A stretch of DNA of 64,000 nucleotides from Tritrichomonas musculus (Eukaryota > Parabasalia > Tritrichomonadida > Tritrichomonadidae). Shown here in pieces: positions 9,997 to 19,626 of this stretch. The translations under genes were made by a program, and so were the position numbers. The notes beneath the pieces are model-generated. The model searched no databases, was not told where the DNA came from, and saw only the letters and a list, made by a program, of their open reading frames with translations. Location of the stretch: assembly GCA_039105265.1 (NCBI GenBank), contig JAPFFF010000037.1, positions 186,001-250,000 of the forward strand. Direction: 5' to 3'. Each line of letters begins with the position of its first letter. The first letter of the stretch is position 1.

Positions 9997-11619
9997 ATGA
10001 ACAATTCCCTGGATCCTGTAGACTGTGGTCTTTATTTTAAAGGTGTATTATATAAGCAATCAACTATTTTCAAAATGTGGCAAAAATGTTTTTGTGAACT
10101 TCAACAAACAGAATTATATATAAGAAAATCTGAAGATGCGGATATTCTTGATTATAGAGTACCGATAGCATCAAATACTCATATAGAACTTATTGAAAAT
10201 CCAAATTTTTTCACTTTATTCGTTTCAAATGAAAATAATAATCCAAGCCAACAAAAACAGAAAAATCAATTCTTATTTAAAAGTTCAAATGAAGAAGATA
10301 TTTTCAAATGGTATATTGCCTTAAAGTCAGCTTCTCTTAATATTAATTCACCTTATTCATTAGATTCATTTAATATAATCAGTGTTATAGGAAGAGGGTA
10401 TTTTGGAAAAGTGATGCTAGTTCAAAATAAAGAAACAAAAAAATATTATGCTCTCAAATCTATACATAAAGCTCGATTAATAAGAACAAGACAGCTTGGA
10501 ACGGCAATTACTGAATTAAACGTTTTAAAGCGATCTGAAAGTTGTCCATTTATTGTTGAACTAAAATTTGCATTTCAAACGGCAACAAAGTTTTACCTGG
10601 GTTTAGAATTTGTTCCAGGAGGTGATATTCTAAATGCTTTTTCAGACCTAAATAATAATCAATCAGTAAATAGCATTGATATAGATCAAGTTGAGGACAG
10701 TAGTAGCATTAGTTATATTCAAAGCGAAGACACTAATTCATCCATTGAAATTAAAAATAATTCTACACAAAATTCATTTCATAGATATTGCCTTGAAGAT
10801 TCAAACATTAGACTCTATATTGCGGAAATTGCAATTGCTCTTGATTTTTTGCATAAAAATAAAATTATTTATCGTGATTTAAAGCCTGAAAATATATTAA
10901 TAGGTGCAGATGGTCATATTAAATTAACTGATTTTGGCTCTGCAAAAGACTTTATGTTATTACCAAATCGTAATATAACCACTTCTACTACTTTTTGCGG
11001 TACTCCGGAATATATTGCTCCAGAAATGATCAAAAAAGAAAAATATTCATATGAAATTGACTGGTGGGCTTTAGGCATATTTACCTACGAAATGTATTTT
11101 GATAAAACACCATTTGTTGGAAATACTCCCAGAGATATTTATAAGAATATTCTCGAGAAAGATCTCAAATTTCCAAAAAATGCTAATACAGCTATTATTG
11201 ATTTTATCAAATTATTATTAGAAAAAGATCCAAAAAATCGAGCGAACTTCCAAAAGCTGAAAAAGCATCCATTTTGGGAAAATTTAAATTTGGCGAAGGT
11301 TTATAAAAAGCAAATTCCTTCCAAATTTGTTCCAGTGTTTGATGGTGGTTACAATCTGAAATATTTTGATTCAGTTTTTACAAATGAGATTCCTCTTGAC
11401 TCATCTGCTCAGCCTGTTATTGGAATAACCTCATTTATACCAGGATTTGATTTTTGCCAGAAAGTAGTTGAAGAAAGTAGTGATTATTCATCTGATTCAA
11501 AAGTAAATCAAAACGAAAATAATGCTGCAGAAATTACTAATGAAAACATTAAATTAATGGATGAAACTGATAATTGTATTGAATCTCTTCCGCCACCATC
11601 TTCTTTTGATGATTGTTAA
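9997..11619 (+). CDS. PH-domain AGC protein kinase, Akt/PKB-like
   Basis: The product is 540 residues from the ATG at 9997. A PH domain occupies about 10-108 (GVLYKQS near the start, FKWYIALKSA at the end). The kinase domain runs about 125-425. It has a glycine loop GRGYFGKV (about 132), the ATP lysine in YALKSI (about 154), the catalytic loop YRDLKPEN (about 293), DFG in LTDFGSAK (about 311), and an activation loop with TTFCGTPEY (about 332), where the threonine is the usual PDK1 site. About 45 Ser/Asn-rich residues (214-258) are inserted between helices D and E. The AGC tail ends in IPGFDF, which resembles a hydrophobic motif with Asp at the phospho-site, and then an acidic tail. PH plus AGC kinase is the Akt architecture, implying phosphoinositide-dependent signalling; the substrates are unknown. 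Confidence 0.87.
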   Translation: MNNSLDPVDCGLYFKGVLYKQSTIFKMWQKCFCELQQTELYIRKSEDADILDYRVPIASNTHIELIENPNFFTLFVSNENNNPSQQKQKNQFLFKSSNEEDIFKWYIALKSASLNINSPYSLDSFNIISVIGRGYFGKVMLVQNKETKKYYALKSIHKARLIRTRQLGTAITELNVLKRSESCPFIVELKFAFQTATKFYLGLEFVPGGDILNAFSDLNNNQSVNSIDIDQVEDSSSISYIQSEDTNSSIEIKNNSTQNSFHRYCLEDSNIRLYIAEIAIALDFLHKNKIIYRDLKPENILIGADGHIKLTDFGSAKDFMLLPNRNITTSTTFCGTPEYIAPEMIKKEKYSYEIDWWALGIFTYEMYFDKTPFVGNTPRDIYKNILEKDLKFPKNANTAIIDFIKLLLEKDPKNRANFQKLKKHPFWENLNLAKVYKKQIPSKFVPVFDGGYNLKYFDSVFTNEIPLDSSAQPVIGITSFIPGFDFCQKVVEESSDYSSDSKVNQNENNAAEITNENIKLMDETDNCIESLPPPSSFDDC

Positions 11620-11827
11620 TAAATGTTGTTTGCTTATCATAATATATATTTATTATTATTACTTTATTTCATTAGAAAAGAGATATTATTCAACAAAAGA
11701 CTGATATTGACTTACTTCTTTTCATTTGATAATTTTTTAAAATTTATTTGAAGCTTTTTATCCAAAATAATTAATTTAAAAAGTGAAAATTGTGAAGAAT
11801 GAATTGAATTTCAAATTTAAATAATTT

Positions 11828-12823
11828 ATGATTTTCTCGACATTTCTATTAATTCTTAGTTCCATTTTTGTATCGACAGCATTAATCCTTACAAACAAAA
11901 ATGTTTTAAGTGTTTATAAATTTGGATGCCCAATTTTTTTGACGTCATACCATTTTTTATTATTATCTGCGCTTCTATATTGCATGAGCAAACTTAAGTT
12001 TATTGAAGTTGTAAATGTTGTTCCAACTAAAACGATTTGGCTTTTTGCATTTTTTGGCGTTTTATCAATCGTAACAATGAATTTTAATTTAAAATTAAAT
12101 TCAATTGGCTTTTATCAATTATCAAAATTGTGCAATATTCCATGCATTGTTATATACAAATATTTTTTCCAAAATCAAACCACGCCAGCAAATACTCTCT
12201 TTTCATTAGGAATTTTATTAGTTGGATTATTTTTTTTCACAGTAAATGATGTTCAATTTAATATTATAGGATCGATAGTTGCTTCAATTGCTGTTTTTGC
12301 AACTGCATTTTATCAAACACAGACTGGATCCCTCCAAAAGCAATATCAAGTTACAGGTATTCAATTAAACCGTGTAACATGTTTTCCTCAGTTTGTCATT
12401 GGTATTATTTGCGCTATTTCATTAGAAACGCATGGTGAAAATAGTATATTAACACATGATTTTGTTGCGATGGAAGTTGTTTTAATTTTGACTACCGGAC
12501 TTTTTGCTGTTCTCGGAAATATTATTGCTTTTTCGCTAATTGGAAAAGCTGGTCCTGTTACTTTCCAAGTTGTTGGGCATGTAAAAACCATGCTCATATT
12601 TATTTTTGGATTAATGATGTTTCCTGCTACTCATGAATCTTCAGAACAGTTTAAGAGAAAGATCATTGGTCTTTCGATTTCAATGGTTGGCGTTATTTTA
12701 TACACAGTATTTGAAATTATCAATAAAAATAAGAGTGAAAAAGAAAATCTTGCTATTGCATCAAATGAAGATGATGCAAAAGAAGATGATCCGTTACTTC
12801 CGAAGAATGAAAATAAAAGTTGA
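11828..12823 (+). CDS. SLC35-type nucleotide-sugar/triose-phosphate translocator family protein (SLC35E3-like)
   Basis: The product is 331 residues with about ten hydrophobic helices from residue 3 to 300. Diagnostic stretches of the TPT/SLC35E branch are visible: LTNKNVLSVYKFGCPIFLTS near the start, LNSIGFYQLSKLCNIPCIV (about 95-113), FYQTQTGSLQKQYQV (about 161-175) and VTFQVVGHVKTMLIF (about 240-255). Members exchange nucleotide sugars or phosphorylated sugars across Golgi or ER membranes; the substrate cannot be read from the sequence. The short cytoplasmic tail contains EDDPLLP, which fits the acidic dileucine pattern for endosomal/lysosomal sorting. The gene faces the coiled-coil gene tail-to-tail with 128 bases between the stops. 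Confidence 0.8.
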   Translation: MIFSTFLLILSSIFVSTALILTNKNVLSVYKFGCPIFLTSYHFLLLSALLYCMSKLKFIEVVNVVPTKTIWLFAFFGVLSIVTMNFNLKLNSIGFYQLSKLCNIPCIVIYKYFFQNQTTPANTLFSLGILLVGLFFFTVNDVQFNIIGSIVASIAVFATAFYQTQTGSLQKQYQVTGIQLNRVTCFPQFVIGIICAISLETHGENSILTHDFVAMEVVLILTTGLFAVLGNIIAFSLIGKAGPVTFQVVGHVKTMLIFIFGLMMFPATHESSEQFKRKIIGLSISMVGVILYTVFEIINKNKSEKENLAIASNEDDAKEDDPLLPKNENKS

Positions 12824-12951
12824 AATGTTTTGATTTGTAAAAAAAATAAAATAAAATAAATTTAAACATTTATTTACTTACATCAATTATTTTTGTTTTT
12901 TTAAAACATTAGTAAAATTTAATTTGCTAACCAATTTTCAACGTTTTATTA

Positions 12952-15714
12952 TTACATTGTTTGTTTGCCAGCTGTAATGATTAACTCTTGATGCTCAGTA
13001 TGCATTTGTGTGGAAAACTTTGAAATATCTTTTCGAACTTTGGTTAATAAGTCAACAACTTGATGGCTTAATGGAATAGAGTTGGATTTCATTGATTTAA
13101 CTATTTCTATTTGTTGCTTTTGTTCATCAATTTGATTTTTCATATTTGAAACATTTGTATCAAATAAATTAATGACATTTTGAATAATAAGTTGATCGTT
13201 AATTTTCCATTTATGTGGTGGAGAAACAGTGGGTTCTGTTTGTTCTATACCAAACTTAGTCCATATTGCATGAATTAACTTCTGAAGTTGATCTCTAATT
13301 TGGTCGACATATTCTTGATCTATAGCAGATGTATTTAATGTTCCTTTCATATTAGTTTGATGAATATTATTGTTGTTGTTGTATTTGTTAGCAATAAATG
13401 ACGAATTTGATAAAAATGAATTTCCAGGATTTTTGATATTTAACATACTTTTTTCATTTTCCTCAATAATAAATTGAGCAAGATCACCAGCAACATATGT
13501 TTTCCATTTATTCTGAAGCTTGGTAAGTGTTTTTCTGTCATCTCTTGATATAAGAGATCTAGGATATTTGAAACTAATATCCTTGCAGTTTTGAATACAT
13601 TGAATAGCACCCTTATTTAGATCACATATTATTTCATGGGAAAAGACGAAAAATGAATGGAATTGTGATCTGTTTTCATTAATCACTGCTTTTGAGAGAG
13701 AAAGAAGAAGGCTATACAGTCTTTGAATGCTCGATATTAATCCATTAAAGTAATCTTCAAAATTATCAATAAAAGAATTAATTTTGTCATCAACAATATG
13801 AAAAATTTCGTTCATGTTATGAAGTAATGTTGTTCTCATTGAAACTTCCTTAAATAACTCTGATTTGAGTTTTTCATTTTCTTTTTTCAAATTGCCATTT
13901 TCAAATTTAACTGGAGTCATCTGAATTTGATCTTGGAGCATTCTTTGATTTTCTGTCTTTAAAACCTCAAGTTCAACACTTTTATTTTGCTTCAAATTGT
14001 TATTTTGCATTTCCAATATATTCACTTGTTTTCTTAAATTATCAATTAATGAAGAGTCAATATCATTATTTTTTGTATATGATGTTTGTCTCGGGGTTAC
14101 TATAACTCTTTGCTGTTTTTTCAAATCATTAATTTCATTGAAAAGGTCTTCTTTTTCTCCAATAGCAAGATCAAACTTTTGTTGTATTATTAATTTATCA
14201 TTCTGAATTTGAGTATATTTTTCTTGTAACAAATTGTTCTCCTGCTGTAATTCATCTCTTTCTTTTTGAACAAACCGATATTTCAGTAGTTTTTCAGAAA
14301 TGGCTGCAATTTTTGCATATAATTTCTGAATCAATTCATCATGAAGCTCATCAACTTTTTTGGTTAATTTTTCGTTTTCCTTCTTTGCAATTGACAATAA
14401 TGAGTCAATGTTAGCTATAGAAGATTCAATTTTTGGCTTTGGACTAAAAGAAGTTGATGCAATGTAAGAATTGTTACCTGTATTAAGTCTTTGGATAGAA
14501 GAACGTAACGTCCTCTTCTTCTGTTTTAAGTTATAATTCCTAGATGTTAAAACATCATATTCATTAACTTTGGATTCTTGGCTTTGAATATTTTGAGAAA
14601 TCAATAGTTTGTTGTTGTCATTTTGTAATTGATAAATCTGAGTTTTTAGATTTGAAACTTCTGCATTTAACTGACTTATCTGATTAGTAAATTGTTTATT
14701 TAATGTTTGGAGGTCAGATTTTTCTTTATTAATTTGATCAAATTTAGGTAGAATATCATCGAAATCAAGAACACATAATGCATTCATCAACTCTGAATTT
14801 GCATTTTCGAGGCTATTAATTGTATTTTTTAATTTATTAGTCATTTCATTTGCTGAGTTGAGCTGCTTGATAAGTTTTTCTTTGTTTTCCCTTTCTTGCT
14901 CAAGAAATTGATTATCCTGCTTTAGCTTTAAATTTTCTTGAAGCAAATGGCTATTTTTTTCTGAAAATTCTTCAAGTTGAGATACAGCATTTTGTGCATC
15001 ACTAATATCAAATTCGCTTTGTTTGTGTTCAAGTTGTTTTTCTAACATTTCTGTTTTCTTTTTCAAACTATCTTTTTGGCTATTTGCTAAGTCTAGTTCT
15101 TCTTTCAAACTTTGAGCATTTTTATACATTTTCTTTAAATCAGTAATTTTTTCTATCAAGCTTTGATTTTTGCTTTTGTATTTTTGAACTTTACTATTTA
15201 AATCATTTACTGTAACATTCAATTTTTCATTTTCCTGAAGAAGGTCGTTAACTTTGGTTTTAAGTTCTAAATTATCAATATTAGCTTGTGCTCCATCATC
15301 GAAAAGAGCCGATGATTCAACAACATCATCGTATTTTTGTTTTTCTTGCTTTTTCAATTCATTTGTCAATTTAAGATTATCTTCAATAGCATCTTTCAAC
15401 TGTCTTTTAAGACTCAAAGCTTTTGAATATTCATAATTGTCTTCAGTTTCAGATGTCAACTGAGCAATTATTTTTTGTTGATTTGAAAGTGTGTTAATAA
15501 TATCATCGTTGATTTTCATTGATTTTAAAAATGTTCTGAATTCTTTCTGAATTTCATATAACTGAAGTTTAAGATTCAAATTTTCGTTGGATAAATTAGA
15601 GATTTTCTTTTGATAGTCTTTAACAGTTACAAAGGGAGAGTTTCCCACATCAATCGAAGTGGTTATTTCAGTTTTATCAGAGCCCGAACCGCTTTGTTGA
15701 AATGAAAGATTCAT
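12952..15714 (-). CDS. Long coiled-coil protein
   Basis: The product is 920 residues. Apart from short ends, residues about 30-620 are almost continuous heptad-like sequence rich in Leu, Asn, Gln, Lys and Glu. A compact helical part (about 630-740) follows, with aromatic residues, one Cys and NFEDYFNGLISSIQRLYSLLLSL. A short Ser/Asn-rich linker then leads to a second coiled region (about 790-900). I do not recognise a family; such proteins in flagellates are often cytoskeletal or basal-body components, which is inference. The gene is divergent from another coiled-coil gene only 69 bases away, so both may be made together. Confidence 0.75.
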   Translation of the reverse strand: MNLSFQQSGSGSDKTEITTSIDVGNSPFVTVKDYQKKISNLSNENLNLKLQLYEIQKEFRTFLKSMKINDDIINTLSNQQKIIAQLTSETEDNYEYSKALSLKRQLKDAIEDNLKLTNELKKQEKQKYDDVVESSALFDDGAQANIDNLELKTKVNDLLQENEKLNVTVNDLNSKVQKYKSKNQSLIEKITDLKKMYKNAQSLKEELDLANSQKDSLKKKTEMLEKQLEHKQSEFDISDAQNAVSQLEEFSEKNSHLLQENLKLKQDNQFLEQERENKEKLIKQLNSANEMTNKLKNTINSLENANSELMNALCVLDFDDILPKFDQINKEKSDLQTLNKQFTNQISQLNAEVSNLKTQIYQLQNDNNKLLISQNIQSQESKVNEYDVLTSRNYNLKQKKRTLRSSIQRLNTGNNSYIASTSFSPKPKIESSIANIDSLLSIAKKENEKLTKKVDELHDELIQKLYAKIAAISEKLLKYRFVQKERDELQQENNLLQEKYTQIQNDKLIIQQKFDLAIGEKEDLFNEINDLKKQQRVIVTPRQTSYTKNNDIDSSLIDNLRKQVNILEMQNNNLKQNKSVELEVLKTENQRMLQDQIQMTPVKFENGNLKKENEKLKSELFKEVSMRTTLLHNMNEIFHIVDDKINSFIDNFEDYFNGLISSIQRLYSLLLSLSKAVINENRSQFHSFFVFSHEIICDLNKGAIQCIQNCKDISFKYPRSLISRDDRKTLTKLQNKWKTYVAGDLAQFIIEENEKSMLNIKNPGNSFLSNSSFIANKYNNNNNIHQTNMKGTLNTSAIDQEYVDQIRDQLQKLIHAIWTKFGIEQTEPTVSPPHKWKINDQLIIQNVINLFDTNVSNMKNQIDEQKQQIEIVKSMKSNSIPLSHQVVDLLTKVRKDISKFSTQMHTEHQELIITAGKQTM

Positions 15715-15783
15715 AATACGATTTGATTTTATATTATAAACGTACTCATTAGAAAAATCGTTAATTGAAAATTTTAAAAAAGA
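15715..15783. promoter_or_regulatory. 69-base divergent promoter between two coiled-coil genes
   Basis: Two genes start back-to-back with only 69 bases between their ATGs, so the promoters must overlap. On the plus strand TCATT at 15746-15750 fits the initiator consensus 34 bases before the downstream ATG. I see no equally good match for the minus-strand gene. Confidence 0.45.
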
Positions 15784-17298
15784 ATGATTAATGAAAATTT
15801 ACCAAAAACTTCGAGTAATAATTTTTATCAAACAACAATTATAGGACATTTTGAACAAGCACGAAATATTGATAATGAAGCCTCTTTTCTAGAAGGTAAA
15901 ATAAACGAGCTCGAAGATCAGTGTGAGCAGTATAGAGAAACTATCAGAAAAGAGCAAATTAAATATGACAAAACATTAACACAAGTAAAAATGAGTCAAA
16001 CGCAAAAACCTGTAAGTTTTAAAAGTCCTATTATCATTACAAATAATTTTGAAGAAGACCAAAATATTCGTGCTGCCAAAAGAGAAATCAAAGATCTAAA
16101 GTTTAAATTACGTCGTGTTAAAGATCAAACTTTAAAATATCATACTTTTGTTTCTTTTCAATTATCAGAACAGCAGCAAAAAAAAATTGACTTTGCGCAA
16201 ACTATTTCACCGCAAATAGCAAATAATTTAAAAAATAATTTAAAAAATGAAAATGACTATAATGAACAAATTAATGAATTAAGAAATCAGATTTCATCAT
16301 TAGACAAAAGAAAAATTCTTGCAAATCGAATTCTCGCGATGCCAATTGACGATTTATATTCTAATGAATTACTTACAGAAAAGGCCGAAAGATCATTTCT
16401 CAGATTGCAGCAAAGATATGAAGAGACATCGCCTTTAAAATCAAAAATTGATATTTCAGATCTTGAATTGGAATTAAAAGATATGATATATCAAAATAAA
16501 CTGCGTCAACAAAGCCTGCAAAAAAAGAAAAATGATTTACAAAAAATCAAAAAAGAGCTAAATTACTCAAATAACGAAAACTTGGCTTCTTCTTTAAAAA
16601 CACCCAAAAAGAAATCATCTAAAAATTTGCCAAATCAAGTTGTTGATAAAGAGCATGTTGATTCACTCAATACAATATACAATAAACTTAAGACTAGAGC
16701 CGAAAAAATTGATGCAAAAGAAGCAGAAACTGATCAGCTTATTAAAGGAATTGAAGATATGAGAAGTAAAATGAAAGATCTTTATCAACAAAAAATGCAA
16801 AAAGTTAGTGATCTTTCATTTCAATTTCGTGAAATACAAAACATTCAAATAAAAATGCATGCATTAGCTGAGAAAAACTCGCAATTACAATTAAAATTAA
16901 ATGACATTGAAGACGAAAAATCAAGAATTAAAAGAAAAGAATTAAATATGTCTTCAAGTAAATCTAAAATATTAAACCAAAAATCAGATTTGAATTCGTC
17001 TAAAGAATCTTTTATTGAATTACAGAATAAGATACACTCAAAAGAAAAGGAGCTTTCTCAAAGAAAAAGGAGAATGGCAAAAATGAAAGAGCAAACAAAG
17101 AAAAAATCAATTGAATTGCTTTTATTAAAGAGCCGAGTTGACCTTCTTGAAAACCAAGTTTCTCAAATGATTTCAAATACGAATCTTAGAGAAAGTGAAG
17201 CTAAGCAAGAAACAACTGAATTGTCAATATCCTTTGTTGAAAAGAACGACCAACAAAATTCTATTTCTTTTGATTTAGTTTCTGGAAGTTTTACATAA
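15784..17298 (+). CDS. Coiled-coil protein
   Basis: The product is 504 residues. Coiled-coil sequence covers about 20-70, 90-125, 160-270 and 295-480, with a Lys/Ser-rich break around 275-290 (TPKKKSSKNLP) that could be a flexible or nuclear-localising segment. No enzymatic motif, Cys cluster or membrane segment is visible and I do not recognise the family. Its divergent neighbour is also a long coiled-coil protein, which suggests a shared structural complex, perhaps of the cytoskeleton; this is inference. The reading frame is complete. Confidence 0.72.
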   Translation: MINENLPKTSSNNFYQTTIIGHFEQARNIDNEASFLEGKINELEDQCEQYRETIRKEQIKYDKTLTQVKMSQTQKPVSFKSPIIITNNFEEDQNIRAAKREIKDLKFKLRRVKDQTLKYHTFVSFQLSEQQQKKIDFAQTISPQIANNLKNNLKNENDYNEQINELRNQISSLDKRKILANRILAMPIDDLYSNELLTEKAERSFLRLQQRYEETSPLKSKIDISDLELELKDMIYQNKLRQQSLQKKKNDLQKIKKELNYSNNENLASSLKTPKKKSSKNLPNQVVDKEHVDSLNTIYNKLKTRAEKIDAKEAETDQLIKGIEDMRSKMKDLYQQKMQKVSDLSFQFREIQNIQIKMHALAEKNSQLQLKLNDIEDEKSRIKRKELNMSSSKSKILNQKSDLNSSKESFIELQNKIHSKEKELSQRKRRMAKMKEQTKKKSIELLLLKSRVDLLENQVSQMISNTNLRESEAKQETTELSISFVEKNDQQNSISFDLVSGSFT

Positions 17299-17373
17299 CC
17301 CAAAAAATTAATGTTTGTAAATTGTACGTGTTTTTATTTTTGTTTTGTTTTGTTTTTTGGTTATTTATATAAA

Positions 17374-17391
17374 TTGACCAACTAAGGTCAA
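17374..17391. promoter_or_regulatory. Inverted repeat TTGACC-N6-GGTCAA upstream of a gene
   Basis: TTGACC (17374-17379) and GGTCAA (17386-17391) form a perfect dyad around AACTAA, ending 10 bases before the ATG at 17402. It could be a site for a dimeric regulator. The centre ACCAACTAA shares CCAACTAA with the palindrome upstream of the HECT gene. Confidence 0.4.
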
Positions 17392-17401
17392 AATTTATTC
17401 T

Positions 17402-18919
17402 ATGGAATTTAAAGAAAACTCAGGAATTGATGGAAAAAATTTACGCGAAAATAATATTGCAGAAGGTGATATAAGCAGTGGAGATGCAAATGAATTATTT
17501 GCTGAACTTTTTCAAATAGTAAAAACTATTAATGCTAATATATCAAATATTTCAGATGAAAATTTATTAACTTTATTAGTAAGGGCGAAACAAATTATAT
17601 ATTATGAACCAGAATTATATGATACAAATGAGAAAGTAATTCCGGATTATTTTATTCAAGATTTGAATAGCGTTTTACTGTTTTCACAAATTGCTCAGCA
17701 TACAAATAACTCTGAAATCATTGAGAATTCATTGATAATATTACAAGGTTTAATATATTATTCGCCAATTGCATTAGAAGTATTTATTCAACTCGATCTA
17801 AAAAGTTTACTTATGAATTACTTTATTGAAATGTCGAAAAACGGAATCCAAGGTAATATTATTTCAACCATTCTTGGGATAATATTAAAAATGTCAGAAG
17901 ATTCTAATTCTCATCTTGAAATCGATGTTATTCCTCTTTTATTCACTTTTTTAGAAAATTGTGAAAAACAAAATTTGAATGAAAATGCATCAATTGGAAT
18001 TCAAAATGCAATCTTAATAATATTTGATATATTTGGTTCATTTATTCGATATAATGACAAATCTGTTTTAGCTCCATTTTTAGGTGTTTTTTTGAATTTA
18101 AAAGTTTTTTTACAAAATATAATATATCAGAAAAGCTTAATTCAACTTTTAGATGATTTAGCAATGAAAGGATTCATTTCTGATATCATTAGATCAAGCA
18201 CTTATTCAACTTGTTTGGAATTATTAAATGATTCATCATATCAAGATTCATATAGATTTGTTATTCGCTTAATTATTCAAATTTTGAATCTTTTTGTTCA
18301 GACAGAAAGAGAAGGAAACGAATCATATGAACTAACACAAGATAACTTAGAAATTTGCGTTCCTTTTAAAAAAATTTATCGTTTATTAAAAAAAGACGAA
18401 AATGATGAAAACCGAAACGATTACTTACTTTTATATGAGAAAATATCAAATATTGGAGGTTTAAGATTTCTTCTCACTGAAATAAATGGGGAAAATCAAC
18501 CGCTTTTAATTAAAATTTTAGAAAATGACTCATTTTTATTTAAATCAAGAGTGTTTCACTTTTTTTGGGAAGGATTATTCAAATTAAATTCATTTGATCA
18601 AGTATTTATAATGAATTCGATTATTTTTACTTCAATGATTTTACGTAGTGTTGATTTTCAAGAAGAAGATGATGATGTCGATCTTTTATTGAGATTTTTC
18701 GCTTTCTTTGATCATATTTTAACGATTGTGCCTTCTAATTCAAATATTAGGGGTATAAATGGGCGTTCGTCAACAAACGATGAAAATGTTCAATTGAAAT
18801 TAAATTCAGAAGCTTATAATTCTATAAATCAGTTTGTTAGTGACTGTATTGAATGTGATAATGAAATGTTAACGCAAGCTGCTATAGTATTTATGAGCAA
18901 ATATGCTATTAACAATTAA
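17402..18919 (+). CDS. Helical-repeat (ARM/HEAT-like) hypothetical protein
   Basis: The product is 505 residues. After an acidic N-terminus of about 30 residues the sequence is a succession of amphipathic helices with hydrophobic residues at regular spacing, as in armadillo or HEAT solenoids (for example about 95-140, 140-165, 190-260). No catalytic motif, metal site or membrane segment is visible. Proteins of this build usually act as binding scaffolds, including importin-like ones, but no family can be named from the sequence. A long non-coding region follows the gene. Confidence 0.65.
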   Translation: MEFKENSGIDGKNLRENNIAEGDISSGDANELFAELFQIVKTINANISNISDENLLTLLVRAKQIIYYEPELYDTNEKVIPDYFIQDLNSVLLFSQIAQHTNNSEIIENSLIILQGLIYYSPIALEVFIQLDLKSLLMNYFIEMSKNGIQGNIISTILGIILKMSEDSNSHLEIDVIPLLFTFLENCEKQNLNENASIGIQNAILIIFDIFGSFIRYNDKSVLAPFLGVFLNLKVFLQNIIYQKSLIQLLDDLAMKGFISDIIRSSTYSTCLELLNDSSYQDSYRFVIRLIIQILNLFVQTEREGNESYELTQDNLEICVPFKKIYRLLKKDENDENRNDYLLLYEKISNIGGLRFLLTEINGENQPLLIKILENDSFLFKSRVFHFFWEGLFKLNSFDQVFIMNSIIFTSMILRSVDFQEEDDDVDLLLRFFAFFDHILTIVPSNSNIRGINGRSSTNDENVQLKLNSEAYNSINQFVSDCIECDNEMLTQAAIVFMSKYAINN

Positions 18920-19121
18920 ATTTAAAAATAATATATGAATCTATTATTATTATTATTTCAATAACTTTATATTTAAATATATAACTTTATTATTCGTGTG
19001 TATAAACATAAATTAGCATTATATCTATATGGTTTTCTTAGCATTATAAATAATTTCTTTTTTTCATATCATATAGTATACAAAAAGTTTCCACAATTTG
19101 ATAGAGTGAAAAATAATCATG

Positions 19122-19190
19122 AACTTTTTCTTGGTACAAAAAATAAAACATAACTTTTTCTTAAAGATAAAAAATAAAATAACTTTTTGA
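19122..19190. repeat. Three tandem 29-30-base repeats containing AACTTTTT
   Basis: AACTTTTTC/G starts at 19122, 19152 and 19181, with AAAAATAAAA between the copies, giving a degenerate 30/29-base tandem repeat. The core resembles the left arm of the hairpins that follow. Confidence 0.65.
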
Positions 19191-19342
19191 TGCAAAATGT
19201 TTATGACAAGAGAAACCAAATTGACCCTCAATTATTTTTCTATTTATTTTAATCGTTTGTTTTTATTGAATACTTGCTTAAAATAGAACAATGTTCTTGA
19301 AAGAAAAATATATTATTACGCCATTATCATCTAAAGCATAGA

Positions 19343-19369
19343 CACTTTTTGAGCGAAGCTCAAAAAGTG
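19343..19369. repeat. Hairpin palindrome, copy 1 (12-bp stem, GAA loop)
   Basis: CACTTTTTGAGC (19343-19354) and its exact complement GCTCAAAAAGTG (19358-19369) flank the loop GAA. This is the first of three related palindromes; the second lies exactly 120 bases downstream. Confidence 0.9.
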
Positions 19370-19463
19370 GCATTTCTTGCAATTTTCTCAAATCAGATAT
19401 TCAAATATCAAAACCAGCTATAACCAAGTTATTACATATCCGAAATGAATTTTATGCTTGGAT

Positions 19464-19488
19464 ACTTTTTGAGCGAAGCTCAAAAAGT
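19464..19488. repeat. Hairpin palindrome, copy 2 (11-bp stem, GAA loop)
   Basis: ACTTTTTGAGC (19464-19474), loop GAA and GCTCAAAAAGT (19478-19488). The core and loop are identical to copy 1. The bases following copies 1 and 2 are also partly alike (both have an ATTTTC...AAAT block), suggesting an old 120-base duplication. Confidence 0.9.
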
Positions 19489-19587
19489 GGCCTTTTATTA
19501 TTTTCAAATTAGATTTCTTTTCAAAACTTAAACAAATCAACTTTCATGAAGAAAACAAAAGAAATATTGTACCTAATAGATCCCAAG

Positions 19588-19626
19588 AATGACAACTTTT
19601 TGAGCAAAGCTCAAAAAGTTGTCATT
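19588..19626. repeat. Hairpin palindrome, copy 3 (18-bp stem, AAA loop)
   Basis: The arm at 19588-19605 (AATGACAACTTTTTGAGC) is perfectly complementary to 19609-19626, with loop AAA. The inner 11 base pairs match copies 1 and 2, while the outer pairs differ from them yet still pair. Confidence 0.9.
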
